From Ruminococcaceae bacterium UBA1730 (GTDB taxonomy: Bacteria; Bacillota; Clostridia; Oscillospirales; Acutalibacteraceae): a stretch of 31,151 nt of DNA. The notes beneath the pieces were generated by a model. The model worked only from the letters and a program-made list of their open reading frames with translations. It had not been told where the DNA came from and did no database searches. The stretch is taken from positions 1 through 31,151 of the forward strand of contig DCII01000070.1 in NCBI GenBank assembly GCA_002315935.1, read 5' to 3'. The translations under genes and the position numbers were made by a program. Shown here in pieces: positions 16,502 through 22,988 of this stretch (within the stretch, counting starts at the first letter, position 1; the number at the start of each line of letters is the position of its first letter).

Positions 16502-17941
16502 ATGATGACCGCAAAGGATAAAATTCAGCGTGCAATGGCTTCGACAACATTTGATGCAATATATAAGTACATCAAGAAGAATCCCGAAGAAAATCTTGTT
16601 AAGTTTATTAATTTTGCCCAGAAGCTCGTAGGCGGAAGCTTTCCTGAAAAGAACTTTGATGCATTCCGAAATGCTGTTCAGGATAAAGAAAACGTCTGGC
16701 ACACCTTCGCCATGAATGTCATCAACAATATCGACGGCGATGTGCTTAAGAATATGCTTCTTGCATTCGGTCTCGGAGCTGGAATTAACGGCACGAAGGC
16801 TGTCAGAGAAAACAGAGAAAAATATAAGTGCAACATTCCGTTCCTTATGCTTTTTGACCCAACAAGTGCCTGCAATATGCATTGCAAGGGATGCTGGTCT
16901 GCCGAATACGGACACAAGTCAAACCTCTCTCTTGACGAAATGAGAGGCATTGTTAATCAAGGCTCGGAGCTTGGCACTCATCTTTACATGATGACAGGCG
17001 GCGAACCTCTTATCAAAAAGAATGAGATTTTGACTCTTTGCCGTGAAAACCCCGATTGTATGTTCCTTGCATACACGAATGCAACCCTTATTGACCAACC
17101 CTTCTGTGACGAAATGAAGAAGGTCGGCAATCTTTCGCTTGCATTGAGCATTGAGGGCAATGAAGAAAGCAACGATTTCAGAAGAGGTGACGGTGCATAT
17201 CAGAGAACGATAGACGCCATGGAGCTTCTTAAGAAAAACGGTCTTTTCTACGGTATATCGGTCTGTTACACGAGCAGGAATATTCCTTATGTAACAAGCG
17301 ATGAATTTCTTGATTTAATGACTTCAAAGGGTGCTCTTTTCGGGCTTTATTTCAACTATATGCCCGTCGGACACAACGCTGTTATTGACCTCATTCCAAC
17401 TCCCGAACAGAGAGTTGAGATGTATAAATGGCTTCGCAAAATCAGAAACGGTAAAACAGGCAAGCCCATGTTCGTTATGGATTTCCAGAATGATGCGGAA
17501 TATGTCGGCGGCTGCATAGCAGGCGGAAGAAACTATTTTCACATCAATTCCGAGGGAGATATGGAGCCTTGTGTTTTCATCCATTATTCGGATTCTAATA
17601 TCAGAAGCAAAACCATTCTTGAAGGTCTTCAAAGTCCGCTTTTCAAGGCTTACAGGCATGACCAACCCTTCAATGATAATCATCTGAGACCCTGCCCGAT
17701 GCTCGAAAATCCCGATTGTCTGCGTAAAATGATTGCGAAGACGGGAGCAAAGTCAACCGACCTTATCGAGCCTGAAAGTGCAGAAACGCTCTGTGCAAAA
17801 TGTGACCGCTTTGCGAATGCGTGGCAGCCTGTTGCAGATGAGCTTTGGAAAAATACAATTCATCCCCATCCGAAAACTCAGTTTTACCGTGACACTCCAG
17901 AGGGCAAGGCAGAGTTTGCGGATAAAGATGATTGTAAATAA
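16502..17941 (+). CDS. Radical SAM protein with SPASM-like C-terminus, substrate unknown
   Basis: A 479-residue iron-sulfur enzyme. The radical SAM cluster motif is CNMHCKGC (Cys124, Cys128, Cys131), followed by the SAM-binding MMTGGEP (163-169). The C-terminal part has further cysteines suited to one or two auxiliary clusters, at 338, 357, 398, 406, 431 and 434, as in SPASM proteins. About 110 residues precede the catalytic domain and carry no motif I recognise. GTG at 16496 is in frame but overlaps AGGAGG (16489-16494), which is correctly spaced for the ATG at 16502. SPASM relatives modify peptides or mature enzymes, but no precursor peptide is visible here. Its stop codon lies just before the TPP riboswitch. 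Confidence 0.85.
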   Translation: MMTAKDKIQRAMASTTFDAIYKYIKKNPEENLVKFINFAQKLVGGSFPEKNFDAFRNAVQDKENVWHTFAMNVINNIDGDVLKNMLLAFGLGAGINGTKAVRENREKYKCNIPFLMLFDPTSACNMHCKGCWSAEYGHKSNLSLDEMRGIVNQGSELGTHLYMMTGGEPLIKKNEILTLCRENPDCMFLAYTNATLIDQPFCDEMKKVGNLSLALSIEGNEESNDFRRGDGAYQRTIDAMELLKKNGLFYGISVCYTSRNIPYVTSDEFLDLMTSKGALFGLYFNYMPVGHNAVIDLIPTPEQRVEMYKWLRKIRNGKTGKPMFVMDFQNDAEYVGGCIAGGRNYFHINSEGDMEPCVFIHYSDSNIRSKTILEGLQSPLFKAYRHDQPFNDNHLRPCPMLENPDCLRKMIAKTGAKSTDLIEPESAETLCAKCDRFANAWQPVADELWKNTIHPHPKTQFYRDTPEGKAEFADKDDCK

Positions 17942-17945
17942 AAAT

Positions 17946-18023
17946 AACATGGGGTGCTGACAAAGAGTCGGCTGAGATTATACCCAGAACCTGATCCCGG
18001 TAATGCGGGCGTAGGAACGAGTT
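17946..18023 (+). promoter_or_regulatory. TPP riboswitch (THI element)
   Basis: All conserved THI-box blocks are present: GGGGTGCT (17951-17958), GGCTGAGA (17970-17977), ACCTGATC (17989-17996) and the TAATGCGGGCGTAGGAA block (18001-18017). P2 is GGGT with ACCC, P3 is GCTGAC with GTCGGC, and P5 is CCCG with CGGG. P1 is unusually weak (perhaps AAC 17946-17948 with GTT 18021-18023). It binds thiamine pyrophosphate and controls thiT. It begins within ten bases of the radical SAM stop codon. A poor promoter (TTGCGG 17916-17921, 17 bases, TAAAAA 17939-17944) may start transcription at its 5' edge; otherwise it sits inside a longer transcript. Confidence 0.96.
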
Positions 18024-18032
18024 CTCAGTTTT

Positions 18033-18058
18033 AGCACCTGATTTTCAGGTGCTTTTTT
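18033..18058 (+). terminator. Riboswitch-controlled terminator
   Basis: AGCACCTG (18033-18040) and CAGGTGCT (18046-18053) make a perfect 8-base stem, followed by six T residues. It is the expression platform of the TPP riboswitch, and would also end radical SAM transcripts when TPP is plentiful. The 5' arm can instead pair with GGTGCT of the aptamer (17953-17958). Confidence 0.92.
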
Positions 18059-18088
18059 GTTTCCCCAAGAAACGAAAGGTGAAAAACT

Positions 18089-18667
18089 ATGTCAAGGAAA
18101 ACAACAAAAACGCAGGTGCTTGCCGAAAGTGCAATGATGGTTGCTCTTTCAATCGCCATCTTCGCAATTTCGGATTTCATTCCGTGGCCCTTTGCCTACG
18201 GCGGCGGCTTCACGCTTTTCGGTCAGGTACCGATAGTTCTGATTTCCTACCGCCACGGAGTTAAAAACGGTCTTGCGGCGGCATTCGTGCTTGCTCTTTT
18301 TGAGCTGTTCATGGGATTTAAGAATGTGACCTATGCCGCAAACGCACTCGGAATGGCTGTCATTATTCTTGCTGATTATATAATCGCATTCGGTTGTCTC
18401 GGTCTCGGCGGAATGTTCAAGGGCAAATTCGGAAACAAACAGACGGCAGAGCTTGTTGCCGGTGGTCTTACGGTCTGCATTCTGCGTTTTCTCTGCCACT
18501 TTATAAGCGGAGTAACGGTCTGGGCAGGTTATTGCCCCGAGGGAGAAGCTGTTGCTGTTTATTCGCTTGTTTATAACGGTTCATTCATGCTTGTTGAAAC
18601 CATTCTGACCGTTGTCGGTCTAATTGCTGTAAGTGCGGTTTTCAATTTAAAAAAGAAGAATATTTAA
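18089..18667 (+). CDS. thiT: Thiamine-specific S component of an ECF transporter
   Basis: A 192-residue membrane protein with about six helices, the substrate-capture subunit of a group II energy-coupling-factor transporter. The shared energising EcfA/EcfA'/EcfT module is not in the window. Its binding residues match Lactococcus lactis ThiT as I recall them: Trp33 for Trp34, and with a constant offset of 12, His137, Trp145, Tyr158 and Asn163 for His125, Trp133, Tyr146 and Asn151. The position of the thiazolium-contacting Glu84 is Asp96. AAAGGTG provides the ribosome-binding site. Control by the upstream TPP riboswitch strongly supports thiamine uptake. Confidence 0.93.
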   Translation: MSRKTTKTQVLAESAMMVALSIAIFAISDFIPWPFAYGGGFTLFGQVPIVLISYRHGVKNGLAAAFVLALFELFMGFKNVTYAANALGMAVIILADYIIAFGCLGLGGMFKGKFGNKQTAELVAGGLTVCILRFLCHFISGVTVWAGYCPEGEAVAVYSLVYNGSFMLVETILTVVGLIAVSAVFNLKKKNI

Positions 18668-18669
18668 GT

Positions 18670-18695
18670 AAACACTGATTAAATCAGCGTTTTCT
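18670..18695 (+). terminator. Terminator-like hairpin after thiT
   Basis: AAAC-A-CTGAT (18670-18679) pairs with ATCAG-C-GTTT (18683-18692) with one A/C mismatch and a three-base loop, followed by TTCTC. Modest strength. Confidence 0.5.
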
Positions 18696-18783
18696 CATAT
18701 TGTTTAACGGTTAAAATGTCCGTCATTCCGAAGCAATACCAAGCAAAGAAAAGATAAATTGTTCTGAAATTCGATCTTACCAT

Positions 18784-18808
18784 GTAGTGAGCGTATCACG
18801 CTCACTAC
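18784..18808. repeat. Perfect 11-base palindrome
   Basis: GTAGTGAGCGT (18784-18794), loop ATC, ACGCTCACTAC (18798-18808). No T-run follows, so it belongs to the repeat cluster and is not a terminator. Confidence 0.85.
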
Positions 18809-18819
18809 AGGAAAGAAAA

Positions 18820-18854
18820 CGGATTGCCACGTCGCTACGCTCCTCGCAATGACG
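18820..18854 (-). repeat. GTCATTGCGAG-class intergenic repeat, copy 1
   Basis: Minus-strand copy starting CGTCATTGCGAGGAGCG and ending GTGGCAATCCG, bounded by ATTGC/GCAAT inverted ends. This class is scattered through intergenic regions of many unrelated bacteria. It is preceded by GAAAGAAAA, nearly the same flank as copy 2. Confidence 0.8.
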
Positions 18855-18906
18855 ATGAGGGTAGCAGTTACGCCAAGGGTTGCGGCTTCGAAGAATGAAA
18901 AAAGTT

Positions 18907-18982
18907 TGTCATTTCGAACCAGTCCGCAGACTGGTGAGGTGAGCAAACACAGAGCAATACTCCCGCTCCAAGGGCGTATTGC
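18907..18982 (+). repeat. GTCATT-class repeat with two internal hairpins
   Basis: Plus-strand element opening TGTCATTTCGAACC. It contains ACCAGTC/GACTGGT (18918-18924 and 18929-18935, loop CGCA) and GCAATAC/GTATTGC (18954-18960 and 18976-18982, 15-base spacer). It is opposite in orientation to copies 1 and 2. Confidence 0.65.
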
Positions 18983-19026
18983 GACAATGTTTGCGAGGGG
19001 AGATTCTGATTGATTTCGAAAGGAAA

Positions 19027-19055
19027 CGGATTGCCACGCTTCGCTCGCAATGACA
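19027..19055 (-). repeat. GTCATTGCGAG-class intergenic repeat, copy 2
   Basis: Minus-strand TGTCATTGCGAGCGAAGCG continuing to TGGCAATCCG, a shorter version of copy 1, with ATTGC (19030-19034) and GCAAT (19047-19051) as inverted ends and the flank GAAAGGAAA. Confidence 0.8.
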
Positions 19056-19176
19056 GAACCTTCTCTGTTTCTATTATTTAGCTGGTATTATTGCCATTCC
19101 CAGCTTTCGGTGAAGAACCAAAGTATTTGCTTTGCAAAATGACGACAAGGGAATAAAGACTGCTTCTATTCCGCAG

Positions 19177-19195
19177 GGGCGGTTACTAACCGCCC
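19177..19195. repeat. GGGCGGTT palindrome
   Basis: GGGCGGTT (19177-19184), ACT, AACCGCCC (19188-19195): a perfect 8-base stem of a second, GC-rich repeat type beside the GTCATTGCGAG copies. Confidence 0.75.
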
Positions 19196-19290
19196 GCCAC
19201 AGCTTTTGCGGAGCAACAACTATACGAAAGTGAGGGAGATTAAAAATCGCCCTACGATTTATCGTTTTACTTTAACAACTTTCCGTGAAG

Positions 19291-19330
19291 AGAAAAAACA
19301 AAAAACGGAGCATCCATTCGGATGCTCCGT
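19291..19330 (-). terminator. Terminator of the zinc-finger protein gene
   Basis: ACGGAGCATCC (19305-19315) and GGATGCTCCGT (19320-19330) form a perfect 11-base stem with a 4-base loop. On the minus strand it is followed by a long T-rich tract (plus-strand A-run 19292-19305). A shorter T-run on the other side would let it work in both directions. Confidence 0.9.
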
Positions 19331-19380
19331 AAAGCTTTTTATTAAATTCTTGCGCTAATTTAATCCTGCTTTATGTTAGA

Positions 19381-20118
19381 TTATGCCTTCTTCTTTGTGC
19401 AAACATATGCAGCAGCAGCAGCCATTGAAAGAGCAGCGAAAGCAGCGATACCTGCAGTAGCTGAACCTGTGTCTGCGGGAGCTTCGGCAACAGTTGCTTC
19501 AACTGTTGTAGCTTTTTCGTTTGCATAGAATGACTTAATCTTTTCTTTGATCTTATTGATAAGACCTGAGATTTCAAGATTGTCGCCAAAGCCGAGGTCG
19601 ATAACCTTTGCTTCAAGGTCTGAAAGAGCACCTGCAACTGATGGTGCTGATTTAGCATCATTGATGCCCTGCTCGATAAGAGCCCAAAGCTTCTCAACAA
19701 GATTCTTGAGCATTTCAAGAATTCCTGTGCTCTGGAAGATGTCTACAAGATTGCTGAAGAGAGTAACAACATCTGTTCCGACATACTTGTCCCAGTGATA
19801 CTCAACATCACCAACATTTACGCCGCTCCGACCACTTTCACCATCGTCAAGATTGTGAGCATCTCTGAGATGATTATTATACTTGGTATTATCATAGAAG
19901 ACCATTCCGCATCTTGCACAGACAAATTCTCTCTGAGTTATATGGCTGTCAACACATTTATTGTAATCATCCATTGAATTATATGACTTGCCGCATTTGC
20001 AAACATAGTAAGTCTTGCCGTTTACATCAGTAACAGTTTCAAGAGAAGTAGCAAACGCCATTAAACCACATGAGAGAGCCATAACGAGAGCAAGTATGAG
20101 AGCAATTACCTTTTTCAT
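19381..20118 (-). CDS. Secreted, possibly wall-anchored protein with two C2H2-like zinc-finger motifs
   Basis: A 245-residue exported protein of unknown function. A signal peptide (MKKVIALILALVMALSCGLM) ends near AFA at 21-23. Residues 40-59 have Cys-x-Cys-x12-Cys-x3-His, and residues 67-88 have Cys-x2-Cys-x12-His-x4-His, a textbook C2H2 zinc-finger spacing with Phe/Tyr at core positions. Residues about 115-200 are helical and amphipathic. The C-terminus has PADTG (214-218), a hydrophobic stretch and KKKA, resembling a non-canonical sortase signal or a membrane anchor. AAAGGA lies ten bases before the ATG. C2H2 fingers are mainly intracellular eukaryotic modules, so an exported bacterial one is unusual; it could bind zinc or another metal, or be disulfide-linked. 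Confidence 0.8.
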   Translation of the reverse strand: MKKVIALILALVMALSCGLMAFATSLETVTDVNGKTYYVCKCGKSYNSMDDYNKCVDSHITQREFVCARCGMVFYDNTKYNNHLRDAHNLDDGESGRSGVNVGDVEYHWDKYVGTDVVTLFSNLVDIFQSTGILEMLKNLVEKLWALIEQGINDAKSAPSVAGALSDLEAKVIDLGFGDNLEISGLINKIKEKIKSFYANEKATTVEATVAEAPADTGSATAGIAAFAALSMAAAAAYVCTKKKA

Positions 20119-20168
20119 TGTGAACCAATCCTTTCATATTATATTGCAAGAGCAACAATTGATAACTT

Positions 20169-20197
20169 ATATTATCATAATTAGTACGCATTGTCAA
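20169..20197 (-). promoter_or_regulatory. Promoter of the zinc-finger protein gene
   Basis: Minus-strand perfect TTGACA (20192-20197), 17-base spacer, TAATAT (20169-20174) with upstream TGA (extended -10). Confidence 0.7.
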
Positions 20198-20346
20198 CCT
20201 TTTTAATGATAAAAAATGTGTCCGAATTAATAACAATTTGTTACAAATGCCGAATGCCTGCTATTTTGCAAGGTTAATCCTTGATGGGTGAGGTTATAAT
20301 TGCCTTCTAATTGGCGTATTGCTCCGCAAAACTGTTTTTTCGGAAA

Positions 20347-21072
20347 TCAATTTCTGATAATATCAATCAGCATAAGAATATAATGGTATGCAACGGGCAG
20401 AATGATTGCCGGAAGCATATTCAGAGTTTTAAACCTTTTCTCAAGAAGAAAATTCAAGCCGATTGCCATGATGATTGCGTAGCCGACAAAGCAGACCTGT
20501 TTCATAACTTCACCCTGAAGAATTCCGCTCAATTGTGAAGCGAGAAGAGTTATTCCTCCCTGATAGATAAGAAGGGGAATGAAGCTGAAAATAACGCCGT
20601 AGCCGAGGGTTGCTCCGAAAATGATTGAGGAAGTGAAGTCAAGTGCACTCTTAATCAGAAGCGTTGTGCCGTCACCCGTCAGTCCGTCCTGAATGGAGCC
20701 GACTATCGCCATTGCACCAACGCAGAAAAGAACAGTTCCGTTGATAAATCCCGATGCGAAGCCGCCTTTTTTCAGTTTTCCTTCAATTCTGATGCAGAAT
20801 TTTGAAAATCTGTCATCCACCTTCAGAAGCTCGCCTATAAAGGTTCCGAGAACGATGAATGCAACGAGCAGAAGCTCTCCGCTGCTTGAAAGAGCTCCGT
20901 TTTCGCTTTTTATCATATTGGAAATAACGCCGTTAAGCCCAACGACAAAAACTGCAAGGCCGAGCGATTTATTTATGCTTTCGGTGTAGCTTTCATTGAT
21001 TCCTTTTTTGAAGAGAACCCCGATTGTTCCCCCCGCCGCAACCGCAACGCAGTTTATCAGAGTGCCTGTCAT
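20347..21072 (-). CDS. DUF554-family membrane protein
   Basis: A 241-residue protein with about seven hydrophobic segments, of the DUF554/YdfK family. Members share the opening GTLINCVAVAAGGTIGVLFKK seen in part here (3-23), a glycine-rich middle (GFINGTVLFCVGAMAIVGSIQDG) and SALDFTSSIIFGATLGYGV. The family is thought to be a transporter or channel but has no firm function. CGGAGG precedes the ATG. It is transcribed alone from a promoter abutting the hydrogenase terminator. Confidence 0.88.
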   Translation of the reverse strand: MTGTLINCVAVAAGGTIGVLFKKGINESYTESINKSLGLAVFVVGLNGVISNMIKSENGALSSSGELLLVAFIVLGTFIGELLKVDDRFSKFCIRIEGKLKKGGFASGFINGTVLFCVGAMAIVGSIQDGLTGDGTTLLIKSALDFTSSIIFGATLGYGVIFSFIPLLIYQGGITLLASQLSGILQGEVMKQVCFVGYAIIMAIGLNFLLEKRFKTLNMLPAIILPVAYHYILMLIDIIRN

Positions 21073-21151
21073 GTTTTTCCTCCGTTTTGTGCCTTTTTCA
21101 CGGTAAAATATACTCGAAAATCTTGCTTGCCGATTTAATCAGTATTTTCTT

Positions 21152-21180
21152 AGTTTAACTCTTTTATAAATAAATGTCAA
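21152..21180 (-). promoter_or_regulatory. Promoter of the DUF554 gene
   Basis: Minus-strand TTGACA (21175-21180), 17-base spacer, TAAACT (21152-21157). Its -35 starts where the T-tail of the hydrogenase terminator ends, leaving almost no gap between the two units. Confidence 0.6.
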
Positions 21181-21213
21181 CAAAATAAAGCACCGTATCC
21201 GAAGACACGGTGC
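21181..21213 (-). terminator. Terminator of the hydrogenase operon
   Basis: AGCACCGT and ACGGTGCT (21206-21213 and 21189-21196) close a stem capped, on the minus strand, by a C-TTCG-G tetraloop, followed by TTTATTTTG. It lies just after the HydA stop codon at 21225. Confidence 0.9.
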
Positions 21214-21224
21214 TGAAAAACGGA

Positions 21225-22970
21225 TTATTTCTTATACATGGGTCTTGCTTTATAGGTTGTGTGAAGAACCTCATGAGCAATATGACTGCCGGGCTTCTCA
21301 AAATATTCATCATAAACAGCCTTGATTGCTTCGCTTTCGTGAGACTTTCTGACGGGGAGATTCTTATCTGCCTCGTAAAGAGCCTTACCTCTGATTCCCT
21401 TAAGGTCAACAAAGTTGCGAACGCTTGCAGGCTGAACAGGCTGACCGCCGCCGTTTACGCAACCGCCGGGGCAAGCCATAATTTCAACAAAAGCATATTC
21501 GCTCTTGCCGGCTCTGATGTCTTCCATAACCTTCTGAGCATTCTTGAGTCCGCTTGCGGCACAAACCTTGATTTCCATGCCGTTAACGGTGTAGGTTGCT
21601 TCCTTGATGCCTTCGGTTCCTCTTACCTCTGTGAAGTCAAGAGCCTTGAGCTCTTCGCCCGTGAGCTTTTCAACTGCGGTACGAAGGGCAGCTTCCATAA
21701 CGCCGCCTGTTGCACCGAAGATAACGCCTGCACCTGTGCCTTCGCCGAGGGGATTATCGAATGTTTCATCGGGAAGAAGATTGAAGTTGATGCCTGCTGT
21801 GTTAATCATTCTTGCAAGCTCTCTTGTTGTGAGTGCATAGTCGATATCAGCATAGCCGCTTGCCGACTGGTCATCTCTGCCGCATTCAAATTTCTTTGCC
21901 GTGCAGGGCATGATTGAAACAACAACGATGTCCTTGGGGTCAAGATTCATCTTCTTTGCGTACCATGTTTTGATTACTGCACCGAACATCTGCTGAGGAG
22001 ATTTGCAGCTTGAAAGATGGTCAAGCTGATCGGGGAAATAATGCTCGCAGTATTTAACCCATCCGGGTGAGCAGGATGTAATCATCGGAAGAACGCCGCC
22101 GTTGGAAACTCTTTCGAGAAGTTCGTTTGCTTCTTCCATAATTGTAAGGTCAGCAGAGAAGTCCGTATCAAATACCTTTGTGAAGCCGAGTCTGCGAAGA
22201 GCGGCAACCATCTTGCCTGTTACATTAGTGCCGACGGGATTGCCGAATGCTTCTCCGAGAGTAACTCTGATTGAGGGAGCGGTGTTGACAACAACAAACT
22301 TTTCGGGGTCATTGATTGCGGCAAATACCTTTGCAGTGTCGTCCTTCTCATAAAGTGCACCTGTGGGGCAGTTAACAATGCACTGACCGCAGGATACGCA
22401 TGAATAATCATAAAGAGGATTCTCGAAGGGAGAACCGATATGAGTGTCAAAGCCTCTTGCGTTTGCACCGATAACGCTGATAGCCTGATTGTCACAGGCG
22501 GCAACGCAACGGCGGCAGAGAACGCACTTGCTGTTATCTCTTATCATGTGAGGAGCTGAATCATCATACTGGAATGCAGGATATGCACCCTCATATTTGT
22601 TTTCATCCTCAATGCCGTATTCCTTGCAGAGCTTCTGAAGCTCGCAGTTTCCGCTTCTTACGCAGGAAAGGCATTCCTTTCTGTGAGTTGAAAGAACCAG
22701 CTCAAGAGTATGTCTGCGGCTTGTTCTGACCTTCTCTGTGTTTGTGTAAACCTCCATACCTTCGTTTACGGGGAAAACGCAGGCTGAAACGAGCGAACGT
22801 GCACCCTTGACTTCAACCATGCAGATACGGCAAGCGCCGATTTCGTTCATATCCTTGAGAAAGCAGAGAGTGGGAATTTCAATTCCTGCATATCTTGCCG
22901 CTTCAAGGATGGAGATGCCCTTGGGAACGCTCAGGGGCATATCATTTATTTTAATGTTTACCATTTCCAT
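21225..22970 (-). CDS. hydA: Catalytic subunit HydA (HndD-like) of an electron-bifurcating [FeFe]-hydrogenase
   Basis: A 581-residue cytoplasmic enzyme that makes or uses H2. N-terminal 2Fe-2S domain: Cys36, 47, 50, 64. His-Cys3 4Fe-4S site: His96, Cys100, 103, 109. Two 4Fe-4S clusters: Cys149/152/155/159 and Cys191/194/197/201. H-cluster domain: TSCSPGW (298-304), MPCTAKKFE (354-362) and MACPGGCVNGGGQP (498-511), then the small-subunit-like C-terminus. The TSCS form differs from the canonical TSCC motif by Ser301. With the NuoF-like and NuoE-like proteins of this operon it should couple NADH and reduced ferredoxin oxidation to H2 formation, or the reverse. The maturases HydE, HydF and HydG are not in the window. 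GGAGG precedes the ATG. Confidence 0.95.
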   Translation of the reverse strand: MEMVNIKINDMPLSVPKGISILEAARYAGIEIPTLCFLKDMNEIGACRICMVEVKGARSLVSACVFPVNEGMEVYTNTEKVRTSRRHTLELVLSTHRKECLSCVRSGNCELQKLCKEYGIEDENKYEGAYPAFQYDDSAPHMIRDNSKCVLCRRCVAACDNQAISVIGANARGFDTHIGSPFENPLYDYSCVSCGQCIVNCPTGALYEKDDTAKVFAAINDPEKFVVVNTAPSIRVTLGEAFGNPVGTNVTGKMVAALRRLGFTKVFDTDFSADLTIMEEANELLERVSNGGVLPMITSCSPGWVKYCEHYFPDQLDHLSSCKSPQQMFGAVIKTWYAKKMNLDPKDIVVVSIMPCTAKKFECGRDDQSASGYADIDYALTTRELARMINTAGINFNLLPDETFDNPLGEGTGAGVIFGATGGVMEAALRTAVEKLTGEELKALDFTEVRGTEGIKEATYTVNGMEIKVCAASGLKNAQKVMEDIRAGKSEYAFVEIMACPGGCVNGGGQPVQPASVRNFVDLKGIRGKALYEADKNLPVRKSHESEAIKAVYDEYFEKPGSHIAHEVLHTTYKARPMYKK

Positions 22971-22988
22971 TGCATTATGCCTCCTATA

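Larger units (their letters stand above)
18696..19304. repeat. Gene-free region filled with palindromic intergenic repeats
   Basis: About 600 bases without a credible gene. It contains several hairpin-forming repeats in both orientations, detailed in separate entries, plus a degenerate CGTCATTCCGAAGCAATACC (18721-18740) and AGCTGG/CCCAGCT arms around 19080-19105. Short frames on the minus strand here translate to IARSVATWQS and MRAKRGNP, which are translations of the well-known GTCATTGCGAG repeat class and not proteins. The region ends at the terminator of the zinc-finger gene. Confidence 0.75.

Noticed and set aside
18704..19050. Two overlapping minus-strand frames of 80 and 60 codons
   Set aside because: They are translations of the palindromic repeats (IARSVATWQS, MRAKRGNP), lack ribosome-binding sites and are well-known false genes.
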